A stretch of 64,000 nt of DNA from Rhodococcus tibetensis (GTDB taxonomy: Bacteria > Actinomycetota > Actinomycetes > Mycobacteriales > Mycobacteriaceae), in NCBI RefSeq assembly GCF_024438035.1, contig NZ_JANFQF010000002.1:62001-126000 (forward strand), written 5' to 3'. The notes under the pieces are model-generated. The model had not been told where the DNA came from. It ran no database searches and saw only the letters and a program-made list of their open reading frames with translations. Position 1 is the first letter of the stretch, and each line of letters starts with the position of its first letter. A program made the position numbers and the translations under genes. This document shows, one piece after another, positions 27,897 to 37,527 of this stretch.

Positions 27897-29549
27897 TCAG
27901 GCGCGCCCGCGCTGACGGCGATACCAGCGCACCAGGCTGTCCGTCGACGTATCACTCTGCGCGGCGGGTGACTCCGCGGCGGTGAGCACCGGCTGCAATT
28001 CGACGGCCTGCGTCTTCCCGAGTTCGACGCCCCACTGATCGAACGAGTCGATGCCCCAGATGACGCCCTCGACAAACACCTGGTGCTCGTACAGCGCGAT
28101 GAGCTGCCCGATGACGGACGGCGTGAGTTTGGGCGCCAGGATGGTCGTGGACGGCCGGTTTCCGGGCATCACCTTGTGCGGTACCAGATGCTCGGGGGTT
28201 CCCTCCGCGGCGATCTCCTCCGCGGTCTTGCCGAATGCCAGGACCTTGGTCTGGGCGAAGAAGTTGCTCATGAGCAGGTCGTGCATGCTGCCCGTGCCGT
28301 CCGCGGTGGGCAGGTCGTCGGTGGGCTCCCCGAAGCCGATGAAGTCGGCGGGAACGAGCCGTGTCCCCTGGTGCAGAAGCTGGTAGAAAGCATGCTGGCC
28401 GTTGGTCCCCGGCTCACCCCAGAAGATTTCACCGGTAGAGGCGGGGACCGGGGACCCGTCCGCTCGCACCGACTTGCCGTTGGATTCCATCGTCAGCTGC
28501 TGCAGGTACGCCGCAAACCGCACGAGGTCGTTGGAATACGGCAGCACCGCACGCGACTCGGCGCCGAAGAAGTTGGAGTACCAGAGTCCGAGCAGCCCGA
28601 GGAGAACCGGCGCGTTCTCCTCCAGTGGAGCCGTCCGGAAATGCTCGTCCACCGCGTGGAACCCGGCCAAGAACTCTGCGAAACGCTCCCTGCCGATCGC
28701 GGCCATCACCGACAGTCCGATCGCCGAATCGACCGAGTAACGTCCCCCGACCCAATCCCAGAATCCGAACATGTTGTCTGTGTCGATCCCGAATTCGGCA
28801 ACTCGATCGGCATTGGTCGAGACGGCGACGAAATGCTTTGCCACAGCGTCGGTACCGAGGCCGAGACCGTCCAGCAACCAGCGCCGGGCGGCGGTGGCAT
28901 TGGTGAGGGTTTCGAGCGTGGAAAACGTCTTGGACGCCACGATGAAGAGGGTGGTGGCCGGATCGAGACCGTGCAACGTGCGCACCAGGTCCGAGGGGTC
29001 GATGTTGGAGATGAACCGCACGCTGATCCCGGCGTCGACATAGTGCCGCAGAGCCCGGTACACCATCACCGGCCCGAGATCGGACCCGCCGATGCCGATG
29101 TTGACGACCGTCGAAATTCTCTCGCCCGTGGCGCCGCGCCACTGCCCGGAACGCAACCGGTCGGTGAAGTCGCCCATGCGATCGAGAACCTCGTGGACAT
29201 CGGCGACCACGTCCTGACCGTCCACGGTGAGTGAGGCATCGGCAGGCAGCCTGAGCGCGGTGTGGAGGACGGCGCGATCCTCCGAAGTGTTGATGTGCTG
29301 GCCCGCGAACATCGCGTCCCGGCGCGCTTCGAGGTCCGCGCTGCGCGCCAGATCGAGCAGCGCCTCGAGGGTCGCGCGATCGACGCGGTGCTTGCTGTAG
29401 TCGATGTACAGATCGCCCGCTGAAACGGTGAGTTCGTGGCCTCTCGCCGGATCTTCGTCGAAGAGCTCCCGCAGATGGACGGACTGGATTCGAGCGTGAT
29501 GATCGCGCAATTTCTGCCAGGCAGCGGTTCCGGTGATGTCTGAGCTCAC
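27897..29549 (-). CDS. pgi: Glucose-6-phosphate isomerase
   Basis: 550 residues, full length. Interconverts glucose 6-phosphate and fructose 6-phosphate in glycolysis/gluconeogenesis. Motifs: [31 protein letters not shown], the signature [22 protein letters not shown] with [18 protein letters not shown] (catalytic Glu and His), and a C-terminal KxQ-type region [12 protein letters not shown] start at 29547-29549; a -10-like TAAGCT eight bases upstream suggests a (near) leaderless message. Equivalent to Rv0946c and the left end of the second conserved block. Confidence 0.98.
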   Translation of the reverse strand: MSSDITGTAAWQKLRDHHARIQSVHLRELFDEDPARGHELTVSAGDLYIDYSKHRVDRATLEALLDLARSADLEARRDAMFAGQHINTSEDRAVLHTALRLPADASLTVDGQDVVADVHEVLDRMGDFTDRLRSGQWRGATGERISTVVNIGIGGSDLGPVMVYRALRHYVDAGISVRFISNIDPSDLVRTLHGLDPATTLFIVASKTFSTLETLTNATAARRWLLDGLGLGTDAVAKHFVAVSTNADRVAEFGIDTDNMFGFWDWVGGRYSVDSAIGLSVMAAIGRERFAEFLAGFHAVDEHFRTAPLEENAPVLLGLLGLWYSNFFGAESRAVLPYSNDLVRFAAYLQQLTMESNGKSVRADGSPVPASTGEIFWGEPGTNGQHAFYQLLHQGTRLVPADFIGFGEPTDDLPTADGTGSMHDLLMSNFFAQTKVLAFGKTAEEIAAEGTPEHLVPHKVMPGNRPSTTILAPKLTPSVIGQLIALYEHQVFVEGVIWGIDSFDQWGVELGKTQAVELQPVLTAAESPAAQSDTSTDSLVRWYRRQRGRA

Positions 29550-29606
29550 GAGGTTCGAGCTTAGTGCCCGCGCGTCGAAACTTCCGTGTGAAGTCTGGTG
29601 CGGCGC

Positions 29607-31073
29607 ATGATGGACCTCATGGATTCCCGCGAACTCATTCGACAAGTTCCGACGACCCTCTTCCTCGGTGGTGAGCAGCGCGACGCCGAAAACGGCGCCA
29701 CCTTCACCGTCTTCGACCCGTCCACCGGTGAGTCCCTCACCGAGGTGGCGGACGCCAGTCCAGCCGACGCGATGAAAGCTCTGGACGCCGCGGTGGCCGT
29801 GCAGAGCGAGTGGGCGGCGACACCGGCACGGGCGCGTGGGGAACTGTTGCGCACCGTGTTCGACAAGATTATCGAGCGTGCCGACGACTTCGCCCTCTTG
29901 ATGACCCTGGAAATGGGCAAGGCGCTGCCGGAGAGCAAGGCGGAGGTGAAGTACGGCGCCGAGTTCTTTCGCTGGTTCAGTGAAGAGGCGGTGCGCATCT
30001 CCGGCCGCTACACAGCTGCACCCGCCGGCAACGGACGAGTGCTTGTGACCAAACAGCCGGTCGGTCCCTGTCTGGCGATCACCCCGTGGAACTTCCCTCT
30101 CGCGATGGGCACCCGAAAGATCGGTCCCGCGCTGGCTGCGGGCTGCACCATGATCGTCAAGCCCGCCTCCGAAACACCCTTGACGATGCTGCTACTCGCC
30201 GAGGTCATGGCCGACGCGGGACTGCCGAAAGGCGTCCTGTCCGTACTACCGACGTCGAAGTCCGGCGAAGTGACGGGACCTTTGCTGGACGATCGGCGCC
30301 TGCGCAAGCTCACGTTCACCGGTTCCACCGGGGTCGGACGGATGCTGATCGAGAAGTCCGCCAAGGGGCTGCTGCGCACTTCCATGGAACTGGGTGGCAA
30401 CGCGCCCTTCGTCGTCTTCGACGACGCCGACGTCGATGCCGCGGTGGAAGGCGCCGTTCTCGCGAAGATGCGCAACGGCGGTGAAGCCTGCACGGCCGCC
30501 AACCGTTTCCACGTCGCGAACAGCGTCCGCGAGGAATTCACCGCCAAACTCGCCGACAAGATGTCGTCGTACACGCTGGGGCCGGGGCAGGACGCTGGCA
30601 CCACACTTGGCCCCCTCATCAACGCCGATCAGCTCGAGACCGTCAGCGAACTGGTGCAGGACGCAGTCGGTGCGGGGGCCCGCGTCCGGCTGGGCGGTGC
30701 GGCGCCGGAAGGGCCGGGCTACTTCTACCCGGCCACCGTCCTCGACGAGGTCCCGCTACACGCCCGAATCCTGAAAGAGGAAGTGTTCGGCCCGGTTGCC
30801 GCAATCAGCGGTTTCGACACCGAGGAGGAGGGCATCGCCGCGGCCAACGACACCGAATACGGTCTCGCCGCCTACATCTTCACCCGGGACCTCGACCGTG
30901 CGCTCCGCGTCGCTGATCTCCTCGAAACGGGCATGGTAGGCGTCAACCGGGGCGTCATTTCAGACACCGCTGCCCCCTTCGGCGGCGTCAAAGCGTCAGG
31001 CTTCGGGCGCGAAGGGGGCAGCGAAGGGATCGAGGAGTACCTGGAGACCAAGTACGTGGCACTCGAGTCGTAG
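29607..31073 (+). CDS. gabD: NAD(P)-dependent succinate-semialdehyde dehydrogenase
   Basis: 488 residues, aldehyde dehydrogenase superfamily. Oxidises succinate semialdehyde to succinate. N-terminal region [14 protein letters not shown], oxyanion Asn in [18 protein letters not shown], cofactor loop [11 protein letters not shown], general base Glu in [12 protein letters not shown], catalytic Cys in [11 protein letters not shown]. The SSADH-type [12 protein letters not shown] and C-terminal [18 protein letters not shown] are shared with the second copy at 57837-59291. Divergent from pgi. Several ATG codons cluster at the start (29607, 29610, 29619); I used the first. Confidence 0.88.
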   Translation: MMDLMDSRELIRQVPTTLFLGGEQRDAENGATFTVFDPSTGESLTEVADASPADAMKALDAAVAVQSEWAATPARARGELLRTVFDKIIERADDFALLMTLEMGKALPESKAEVKYGAEFFRWFSEEAVRISGRYTAAPAGNGRVLVTKQPVGPCLAITPWNFPLAMGTRKIGPALAAGCTMIVKPASETPLTMLLLAEVMADAGLPKGVLSVLPTSKSGEVTGPLLDDRRLRKLTFTGSTGVGRMLIEKSAKGLLRTSMELGGNAPFVVFDDADVDAAVEGAVLAKMRNGGEACTAANRFHVANSVREEFTAKLADKMSSYTLGPGQDAGTTLGPLINADQLETVSELVQDAVGAGARVRLGGAAPEGPGYFYPATVLDEVPLHARILKEEVFGPVAAISGFDTEEEGIAAANDTEYGLAAYIFTRDLDRALRVADLLETGMVGVNRGVISDTAAPFGGVKASGFGREGGSEGIEEYLETKYVALES

Positions 31074-31127
31074 TCATCAGGTGAGGCGGCCGTTGTCGTA
31101 CACCGACGGCGGCCGCGCCTCAGCGGC

Positions 31128-31424
31128 TCAGTGCCCGAGGCGGCCGCGCCCGAGGCGCAGCAGGAGCATGGCGAGCGTGTGGCCTTCCTGGCCGAGTTCG
31201 TTGAACCGCTCGAGCACCTTCATCTCACGGCTGTGGACGAGGCGCGGACCGCCGGACGCCATCCGGGTGGCACCGATGATCTGCGAGACCTCGGACCGGC
31301 GCTTGATCGCGGCGAGAATCTCGGCGTCGAGCTTGTCGATCTCCTGACGGAGAACTTCGATCTCGGCCTCGCTGGTGGGAACAGCGGTGTCCTTGGCGGC
31401 TGATGCGACGGTCTGAGTGCTCAT
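31128..31424 (-). CDS. Chorismate mutase, AroQ-delta type (Rv0948c-like)
   Basis: 98 residues, all helical. Converts chorismate to prephenate for Phe/Tyr synthesis. The short AroQ-delta form of actinobacteria is recognised by the sequence EIEVLRQEIDKLDAEILAAIKRRSEVSQIIGATRMASGG with catalytic Arg/Lys positions, and the C-terminal LLLRLGRGRLGH. In mycobacteria this enzyme is activated by binding DAHP synthase through its C terminus. ATG at 31424 follows GAGGGAGACG. Upstream on its own strand lie two terminator hairpins (31500-31602), suggesting attenuation. Confidence 0.93.
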   Translation of the reverse strand: MSTQTVASAAKDTAVPTSEAEIEVLRQEIDKLDAEILAAIKRRSEVSQIIGATRMASGGPRLVHSREMKVLERFNELGQEGHTLAMLLLRLGRGRLGH

Positions 31425-31499
31425 TGGTTCGTCTCCCTCTTGTCAGAACTTGGATCGTTGTTTCGGCTCGAGTCGTTACCGATCCAGGCTCGTTTGACG

Positions 31500-31534
31500 A
31501 AAAAAGCCCCGGATCCGGTGTGGACCTCGGGGCT
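31500..31534 (-). terminator. Strong rho-independent terminator upstream of the chorismate mutase start
   Basis: Read on the minus strand: GCCCCGAGGTCC, loop ACACC, GGATCCGGGGC, then TTTTTT. The stem has about 11 pairs with one bulge. It lies 76 bases before the chorismate mutase ATG and on the same strand, so it would stop transcripts approaching that gene. There is no gene on this strand between here and pcrA's divergent start; see the findings. Confidence 0.75.
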
Positions 31535-31551
31535 CGTGAGCTGTTCAGTTC

Positions 31552-31602
31552 ACGGGCACCGGAGGCCGGTACCCGTAAAAAAATCGCCACAGGGGGCGCG
31601 AT
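31552..31602 (-). terminator. Second terminator and extra hairpin in the chorismate mutase leader
   Basis: On the minus strand, ATCGC...GCGAT with an inner GCC/GGC pairing (31583-31602) is followed directly by seven T (31577-31583). Next comes a hairpin with 11 pairs and a CCT loop (ACGGGTACCGG and CCGGTGCCCGT, 31552-31576) and then the stronger terminator at 31500-31534. The middle hairpin has no T-run and could compete with its neighbours. Confidence 0.55.
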
Positions 31603-31697
31603 GGCTGACTGAACACGTGTACCAGTTTGCCACGGCGGTACCACGCAGGCCAAGCCGCTGTGACGCTGTCGGTACACGCCGGTAGGTTTGATGGACG

Positions 31698-34166
31698 ATG
31701 AACACTATTTCGGGTATTGCTTCGCACACCGGTGCCGTGGCGTCGCCGCGGGCATCCACGCCCGCGCGCGCCGGCTCGGACACACTTCTCGAAGGCCTCA
31801 ATCCGCAGCAACGCGAGGCCGTCGTGCACACCGGCTCTCCGCTGCTGATCGTCGCGGGGGCCGGGTCGGGGAAGACGGCAGTGCTCACCCGCCGAATCGC
31901 CTATCTGCTCGCGGAACGCGGTGTGATGCCGGGCCAGGTCCTGGCCATCACCTTCACCAACAAGGCCGCGGCGGAGATGCGCGAGCGGGTCGCGCACCTG
32001 GTCGGCCCGCGTGCCAACAACATGTGGGTCTCCACGTTCCACTCGAGTTGCGTTCGCATCCTGCGCGCCCAAGCCGCGCTGCTTCCGGGACTCAACTCCA
32101 ACTTCTCCATCTACGACGCGGACGATTCGCGGCGCTTGTTGACGATGATCTCCAAGGATCTGAACCTCGACACCAAGCGATACACCGCGCGGCTGCTCGC
32201 CACTCACATCTCGAATCTGAAGAACGAGCTCGTCGACCCGGAGCAGGCCAGTGCAGACGCCGACAAGGATCCGGCGGAGCTGCCGCGCCTGGTCGCGAAG
32301 GTGTACGGCCACTACCAGCAGCGGCTGCGCTCGGCCAACGCGCTCGACTTCGACGACCTGATCGGCGAGACCGTTGCAATGCTCCAGGCGTTCCCGCAGG
32401 TGGCCGAGTACTATCGGCGCCGGTTCCGGCACGTACTGGTCGACGAGTACCAGGACACCAACCATGCGCAATACATGCTGGTCCGGGAATTGGTGGGCGG
32501 CACTTCCGAAGACAGGGATGCCGAGCACCGCGTCGCTCCTGCCGAGTTGTGTGTGGTGGGTGATGCCGACCAGTCGATCTACGCGTTCCGCGGTGCCACG
32601 ATCCGCAACATCGAAGAGTTCGAGCGCGACTATCCCGACGCCCGCACCATCCTGCTCGAACAGAACTACCGTTCCACACAGAACATTCTGTCCGCTGCGA
32701 ACTCCGTCATCTCCAAGAACACGGGCCGGCGTGAGAAGAGGCTGTGGACCGACTCGGGCGAGGGTGAGCTCATCACCGGTTACGTCGCCGACAACGAGCA
32801 CGACGAGGCGTCCTTCGTCGCTTCGGAGATCGACAAGTTGGTCGATTCCGGAGAAGCCAAGTTCGCTGATGTCGCGGTGTTCTACCGCACCAACAACTCC
32901 TCGCGTGCCCTCGAGGAAATCTTCATCCGCCTCGGCGTTCCCTACAAGGTGGTCGGCGGTGTGCGGTTCTACGAGCGCAAGGAGGTGCGCGACATCGTCG
33001 CGTATCTTCGGGTGCTCGCCAACGAGGACGACACGGTCAGCCTGCGTCGCATTCTCAATACCCCGCGCCGCGGCATCGGTGACCGTGCCGAGGCGTGCGT
33101 GGCAGTGCATTCCGAGCAACGAGGCATCAGTTTCGCGGAGGCATTGCGCGACGGCGGCGAGGGCCGGGTGCCGCTGCTGAACACCCGCTCGCAGAAGGCC
33201 ATCGCTTCCTTCCTCGAGCTGATGGACGGGTTGCGGATGATGCTCCCGCCCGAGTTCAGCTCGGACGAGGTGGTCCCGGATCAGCTCGGCGACATCGGTG
33301 AGGTCGTCGAGGCGGTGCTCGAGCGGACGGGGTATCGCGCCGAGCTCGCCGCGAGCAGCGACCCGCAGGATGGTGCCCGGCTCGACAACCTCAACGAGTT
33401 GGTCAGCGTTGCAAGGGAGTTCAGCTCGGATGCCCGCAATGCTGCTGGGCTGATCGAGACTCCGGAGGACGGCGACGTCGACGCGCGCGACGGTGAACCC
33501 GACCCCGGTTCCCTCGCCGCCTTCCTCGAGCGAGTCTCGCTCGTGGCGGATTCGGACCAGCTGCCCGACTCCGACGAGGGCGTCGTCACCATGATGACCC
33601 TGCACACGGCGAAGGGGCTCGAGTTCCCCATCGTGTTCGTCACCGGGTGGGAAGACGGCCAGTTCCCGCACATGCGGGCGCTCGGCGACCCCACCGAGCT
33701 GTCCGAGGAACGCAGACTTGCCTACGTCGGTATCACCCGAGCCAGGAAGCGGCTGTACCTCACCCGCGCAGTCATTCGGTCGGCATGGGGGCAACCCATC
33801 CAGAACCCGGAGTCGCGCTTCCTGCAGGAAATCCCGAACGATCTGGTGCACTGGCGTCGTGAGGACCCGGGAACCAGAATCGGTTCGGGCGGCGCGATCG
33901 GTGGCGGCCGCGCCCGGAGTTCGGGCTACGGCGGCCAGGGTTATGGCGGCAGTTCGTCCGCTGCGCCGAGTTTCGGTGCTGCCCGCTCCCGCAACAACAA
34001 CCTGGTTCTCACTGTGGGCGACCGTGTCACCCATGACAAGTACGGCCTGGGCACGGTACTCGAGACCAAGGGTGCCGGACCGACAGCCACCGTCACGATC
34101 GACTTCGGCAGCGCCGGCAAGGTCCGGCTCATGCTGATCGGTGGCGTCCCGATGACCAAATTGTAG
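31698..34166 (+). CDS. pcrA: ATP-dependent DNA helicase PcrA/UvrD1
   Basis: 822 residues, superfamily 1A 3'-5' helicase used in excision repair and recombination control. Motifs in order: Q motif LNPQQREAV, Walker A VAGAGSGKTAVLTRRI, Ia TFTNKAAAEMRERV, Walker B VDEYQDTNHAQY, III VVGDADQSIYAFRGA, IV EQNYRSTQNIL, V TLHTAKGLEFPIVFVTGWEDG, VI VGITRARKRLYLTRA. The C-terminal Gly/Ser-rich linker and Tudor-like end (VGDRVTHDKYGLGTVLETKG) that binds RNA polymerase are typical of actinobacterial UvrD1. ATG at 31698. Equivalent to Rv0949. Confidence 0.97.
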   Translation: MNTISGIASHTGAVASPRASTPARAGSDTLLEGLNPQQREAVVHTGSPLLIVAGAGSGKTAVLTRRIAYLLAERGVMPGQVLAITFTNKAAAEMRERVAHLVGPRANNMWVSTFHSSCVRILRAQAALLPGLNSNFSIYDADDSRRLLTMISKDLNLDTKRYTARLLATHISNLKNELVDPEQASADADKDPAELPRLVAKVYGHYQQRLRSANALDFDDLIGETVAMLQAFPQVAEYYRRRFRHVLVDEYQDTNHAQYMLVRELVGGTSEDRDAEHRVAPAELCVVGDADQSIYAFRGATIRNIEEFERDYPDARTILLEQNYRSTQNILSAANSVISKNTGRREKRLWTDSGEGELITGYVADNEHDEASFVASEIDKLVDSGEAKFADVAVFYRTNNSSRALEEIFIRLGVPYKVVGGVRFYERKEVRDIVAYLRVLANEDDTVSLRRILNTPRRGIGDRAEACVAVHSEQRGISFAEALRDGGEGRVPLLNTRSQKAIASFLELMDGLRMMLPPEFSSDEVVPDQLGDIGEVVEAVLERTGYRAELAASSDPQDGARLDNLNELVSVAREFSSDARNAAGLIETPEDGDVDARDGEPDPGSLAAFLERVSLVADSDQLPDSDEGVVTMMTLHTAKGLEFPIVFVTGWEDGQFPHMRALGDPTELSEERRLAYVGITRARKRLYLTRAVIRSAWGQPIQNPESRFLQEIPNDLVHWRREDPGTRIGSGGAIGGGRARSSGYGGQGYGGSSSAAPSFGAARSRNNNLVLTVGDRVTHDKYGLGTVLETKGAGPTATVTIDFGSAGKVRLMLIGGVPMTKL

Positions 34167-34172
34167 GCCCTG

Positions 34173-34225
34173 TACAAACACGACTGCGGCGCATGCACTG
34201 TGCATGCGCCGCAGTCGTGTTTGTA
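34173..34225. terminator. Perfect 25-bp inverted repeat between pcrA and the M23 peptidase gene
   Basis: Arms at 34173-34197 and 34201-34225 (beginning TACAAACACGACTGCGG and ending CCGCAGTCGTGTTTGTA) are exactly complementary over 25 bp with a 3-base CTG loop. It separates two convergent genes (ends 34166 and 34249) and is best read as a bidirectional terminator, though it lacks a U-tract. Confidence 0.85.
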
Positions 34226-34248
34226 GTTGCGTGCCGGGAACTTCCGGA

Positions 34249-35343
34249 TCAGTCCATCTCGGGGCCGAGGCTGATGCCGCGGGACGCCAGCCAGGGCAGG
34301 GGATCGACCTTGTTCTCGCCGCCGAGGTGAACCTCGAAGTGCAGGTGCGGGCCGGTGGAGAAGCCGCGGTTGCCGACGGTCGCGATCTGGTCACCCGCCA
34401 TGACCTTCTGGCCCACGGTGACAGTGGAGGTGTTGATGTGTCCGTAGACGGTGACGGTGCCGTCGGCGTGCTTGAGTCGGACCCACATGCCGAACCCGGA
34501 AGCCGGACCCGAGTCGATAACCTCACCATCGGCCACGGCCACGATGGGGGTGCCGATGGGGGCGGCGATGTCGACGCCCGCGTGGAGGGTGCCCCAGCGC
34601 GATCCGAAGTTGGAGGTGAAGGTGCCGATGGTGGGGAGAACGAACAACGGCCGACGGGCAGCGGCCTCGCGGGCGGCGCGTTCTTCGCTGAAGCGCTGTC
34701 CCTTCGCGAGCAGATTGCTGAACTGCGACAGGTCAGTGGGGTTCGCAACGTTGAGGACCTGAGGAGCGTTCGACTCGGACCCGACGGTATCGGCGACTGT
34801 GGAGAACTGCGCGGCCTGCGGCTCGGCGGTGGTTCCGATGACGCTCGACTCGTCACTGGCGAGGGCGACCTCGGAGTGATCGGAGGAATCGGAGGAAGAA
34901 CCGGTGACTGCGGCCTGGCCTGCTGCGACGACCGCACCGGCCGCGACGGCGAGTACGGCTGCGCGGCCTTTGAGGGCCGAGGGGGGAGTGGGAAGTCGGT
35001 GCGCTCCGCGGCGGGAGTGGGAGGGCGTGCCCTCGGGGGACTCGATACCGCTGCGGGGAATGGAGCCGGGGATGTCGAACTCGGTGTCGTAACTGCTTAC
35101 CGTCTCGAAGCTGTGGTTGCCGGAGCGCGGAGCGTCTTGGCCGGCGGAGCGCGGAGAATGCGAATCACGGAAGAGCATGTCGGAAATCTCAGAACTATCG
35201 GTCTCGGTGTAACGCTCGACCGATCTTGGGGGATACGTGGGCGTGACCTCGTCGCTGTGACCAACCGAGAACGAAGTCTCACGTTCCTCGTCAGCGTGGT
35301 GATTCACAAAACGGCTGGCCGTGAACTGGCTGCGGTGGTGCAT
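34249..35343 (-). CDS. M23-family (LytM) peptidase, membrane-anchored, Rv0950c-like
   Basis: 364 residues. A long polar N-terminal region (about 1-125), one hydrophobic segment (about 126-146, AAVLAVAAGAVVAAGQAAV), a linker with a charged helix (FSEERAAREAAARR), and a C-terminal LytM domain. Zinc ligands are present: HAGVD and GPHLHFEVH, with GFGMWVRLKHADGTVTVYGH between. It probably cuts or binds peptidoglycan outside the membrane during cell separation. ATG at 35341-35343. Promoter TTGCGC-N18-TACCGT (35394-35423) and a Crp-type palindrome (35449-35464) lie upstream. Confidence 0.88.
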   Translation of the reverse strand: MHHRSQFTASRFVNHHADEERETSFSVGHSDEVTPTYPPRSVERYTETDSSEISDMLFRDSHSPRSAGQDAPRSGNHSFETVSSYDTEFDIPGSIPRSGIESPEGTPSHSRRGAHRLPTPPSALKGRAAVLAVAAGAVVAAGQAAVTGSSSDSSDHSEVALASDESSVIGTTAEPQAAQFSTVADTVGSESNAPQVLNVANPTDLSQFSNLLAKGQRFSEERAAREAAARRPLFVLPTIGTFTSNFGSRWGTLHAGVDIAAPIGTPIVAVADGEVIDSGPASGFGMWVRLKHADGTVTVYGHINTSTVTVGQKVMAGDQIATVGNRGFSTGPHLHFEVHLGGENKVDPLPWLASRGISLGPEMD

Positions 35344-35393
35344 ACGCCCGTCCAACCTCCTGCTCGTGACCTGCCTGTGACTTAGACCTGGCG

Positions 35394-35424
35394 ACGGTAA
35401 CGAAACGGTTGCGATGCGCGCAAC
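35394..35424 (-). promoter_or_regulatory. M23 peptidase promoter with palindrome over the -35 box
   Basis: On the minus strand TTGCGC (35418-35423) and TACCGT (35394-35399) are 18 bp apart. The -35 box sits inside GTTGCG-ATGCG-CGCAAC (35408-35424), a perfect 6-bp dyad that could be a repressor site. Confidence 0.45.
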
Positions 35425-35448
35425 CTGTAACGCGAATGAACAGCTACT

Positions 35449-35464
35449 TGTGATGCGCATCACA
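35449..35464. promoter_or_regulatory. Crp/CAP-type binding site
   Basis: TGTGATGCGCATCACA is a perfect palindrome matching the Crp consensus TGTGA-N6-TCACA in all ten fixed positions; it extends one more base each side (TTGTG...CACAA). It lies about 69 bp upstream of the predicted M23 peptidase start point and 110 bp upstream of the divergent membrane-protein gene. Actinobacterial Crp (Rv3676/GlxR type) uses this consensus; binding here is inferred. Confidence 0.75.
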
Positions 35465-35574
35465 ACGTGAACAGGGGGAATGCGGATGCGGATGCTCGGT
35501 CTCGATTCGATCTCCAGCGCAGATGCGCGTGTCACAGCGGCCGCTGTCCGGGTGTGAAGCGTTAGCGTCGGTCC

Positions 35575-37527
35575 GTGGCGTCATCAACAGGTTCCCGAGA
35601 GTGCCGTAGGGCCGAGCCCGAACGCATCCCCTCCGCCGGCGCCGGCGCTCCATCGGCCGCGTTCGAGGAGCCGGATCCCTCCAGGGCTCGCCGAGGGTGC
35701 ACGACCGCGGCGATCCTGGCCCTCCTCGGGGGGCTGGGTATCGCCGTCGCGCCCGTGCTGGACGCTGCTCGGCCGGCGGGAGGCGTCGAGGAGCTTCCGG
35801 GCATCGGCGCCGCGGCCGTGTGGGCCGCAGTGTTCGCAGTAGCAGCGCCCCTGGCGGCGATCGCCGCGCTCGTCGCCAGAAGGACCGCCGTCGCCGGCGG
35901 GGTACTCGCGGGCGCGGGTGCCGTGTCGGTCGGCGCGGCCGTCCTGGATGTACAGCTGTGGACGGACGCGATCGATGCCAACCGACTCGAGCTGTTCCGA
36001 CCGCACACGGCGGCGGAACTCTCGACGGGCGCCGGCGCCTATACCGTCCTGGCCGGTCACCTCCTGATCGCGCTTGCCGGCCTGCTCGGGATGGTCGCTG
36101 TCCACCGCTGCTCCCTCCTCGACGGCTATGGCGACGCCCGCAGTTCCGAGCAGGTAGGACGCCCCACCGGCGCGCGGGTGGGGTTCCTCTTGTCCGCAGG
36201 CGCGGTGGCAGCGGCCCTGGTTCTGGTCGGGGCATTGTTCGCGCCTGCCTTCCTGTCCTCGGATCCCGTCGTCCTGGTTCCTCCCGTGATCGAATCGGAT
36301 CTCGAGGCCTCGGCCGGGGCTGCGGCGATTGCCGTCGCGGTCCTGGTCGTCGTCGCCTCGGCGTTGGCGTCCATCTCCCCGCCCGTGTCGGGGGGAGTCC
36401 TGGTGGGATCCGGCCTCGCCGCTCTGGGTGTGGTCGGGACGCGCCTGGTGGCCGGGCTGGTCGCAGGCGAACGCATCGACGCCGGGCCGGGGTCGGTGTG
36501 GGGGAGCGTCGGGGCCGGTGTGCTGGTGGTCGCGGGGGTGTGTGTCCCCGTGGTCGACCGCGCCCGCGATACTCGCGTCCTGCAGGCGCTGGCAGGCGCA
36601 ATTCCGGATCGGCCGACAGTCGGGACGGTGAAGGCCGGGGCCGTCGCGCCGTCGGGGAAAGGTGTCGCCCAGGCTGCCGCGCGGGCAGAAGCCGAGGCGG
36701 CGCGCGCCCGGCTCGCCCGATGGCACGTTGCCGCGGGAATCGCCGGAGCCGTCGCGACCGTTCTTGCCGCCACCGGGGCATTGCTCCCGGTCCTGAACAC
36801 GCCCGCCGGGTTGGCGCGCCCGGACGTTCTGGCGACCCGGGTCGTCCTCGTCGCAGCCATCGTTCTCGTCGTCGGAACGATCTGGTTGTTCTTCTCCGAG
36901 TTCGCTTCGGCGGTGCGACCCGCGGTCGGAGTGCTGTGGGTGACGATTCCCTTCTCCGTCGCGGCGGTGACCCAGTCCGTGGTGCTCGCCACCGATGTAC
37001 CGGGTATCAGCGCCGGCGCCGGCTCGGTTCTGCTGTGGTGCGCCGCGGTCGCTGCCACCGTGACCGGGGTGCTCACCTGGTTCGCCGGTTCCGCGGAACG
37101 GGAGGAGATCGATACCTCGGAGGAGCGCTCGACCGATCTCGCGGTCCTCGTGGTCGGGGGACTCGGCGCCCTGTCCGCGCTCGTCGGACTGGCACTTCCG
37201 CTCTTCTCGGGCACCGATGCTGTGGGCGAGCACTCCGCTGCCGCTACCTTCGGGGAACTTCCCTGGGGGCTCGACGTGTGGGGGCGGGCGTTGCTCGGTG
37301 CCACGGTCGTCCTCGCGGTGATCGTGGCCGCGCGGGCGAGGCCTGCCCGGGCATGCGCACTCCTCCTGGGGACAGGCGTCGCCATGGGGGTGTATTTGCT
37401 GTCCTGGCCTCTCACCCGAGCGCGGCTGGAGGCCCCGGAAATGGGGGCCGGTGTCATCCCGTCCGCGGTGGGCATAGTGTTGGTTGCGGCTGCCGCGGCC
37501 CTCACAGCACGCACCGGAAAACGGTGA
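35575..37527 (+). CDS. Large polytopic membrane protein of unknown function
   Basis: 650 residues, very rich in Ala, Val, Gly and Leu, with roughly 14-16 hydrophobic segments spread over the whole length after a polar N-terminal 40 residues. A basic/Ala-rich helix (AQAAARAEAEAARARLARW, about 362-380) divides two similar halves, so an internal duplication is possible. I recognise no transporter family motif. GTG start at 35575; the -10 TAGCGT (35563-35568) ends six bases upstream, suggesting a leaderless message. Lies between the Rv0950c-like gene and sucC, where M. tuberculosis has no such gene. Confidence 0.7.
   Translation: MASSTGSRECRRAEPERIPSAGAGAPSAAFEEPDPSRARRGCTTAAILALLGGLGIAVAPVLDAARPAGGVEELPGIGAAAVWAAVFAVAAPLAAIAALVARRTAVAGGVLAGAGAVSVGAAVLDVQLWTDAIDANRLELFRPHTAAELSTGAGAYTVLAGHLLIALAGLLGMVAVHRCSLLDGYGDARSSEQVGRPTGARVGFLLSAGAVAAALVLVGALFAPAFLSSDPVVLVPPVIESDLEASAGAAAIAVAVLVVVASALASISPPVSGGVLVGSGLAALGVVGTRLVAGLVAGERIDAGPGSVWGSVGAGVLVVAGVCVPVVDRARDTRVLQALAGAIPDRPTVGTVKAGAVAPSGKGVAQAAARAEAEAARARLARWHVAAGIAGAVATVLAATGALLPVLNTPAGLARPDVLATRVVLVAAIVLVVGTIWLFFSEFASAVRPAVGVLWVTIPFSVAAVTQSVVLATDVPGISAGAGSVLLWCAAVAATVTGVLTWFAGSAEREEIDTSEERSTDLAVLVVGGLGALSALVGLALPLFSGTDAVGEHSAAATFGELPWGLDVWGRALLGATVVLAVIVAARARPARACALLLGTGVAMGVYLLSWPLTRARLEAPEMGAGVIPSAVGIVLVAAAAALTARTGKR

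Noticed and set aside
31545-34937. A very long open frame (over 1100 codons) on the minus strand across pcrA
   Set aside because: It mirrors the codon pattern of pcrA and the M23 gene, has low-complexity Arg/Asp/Pro composition and no domain; typical high-GC antisense shadow.
35344-35465. c-di-AMP (ydaO) riboswitch before the M23 peptidase gene
   Set aside because: Such riboswitches precede some actinobacterial cell-wall hydrolases, but the predicted leader here is only about 45 nt, too short for that fold.
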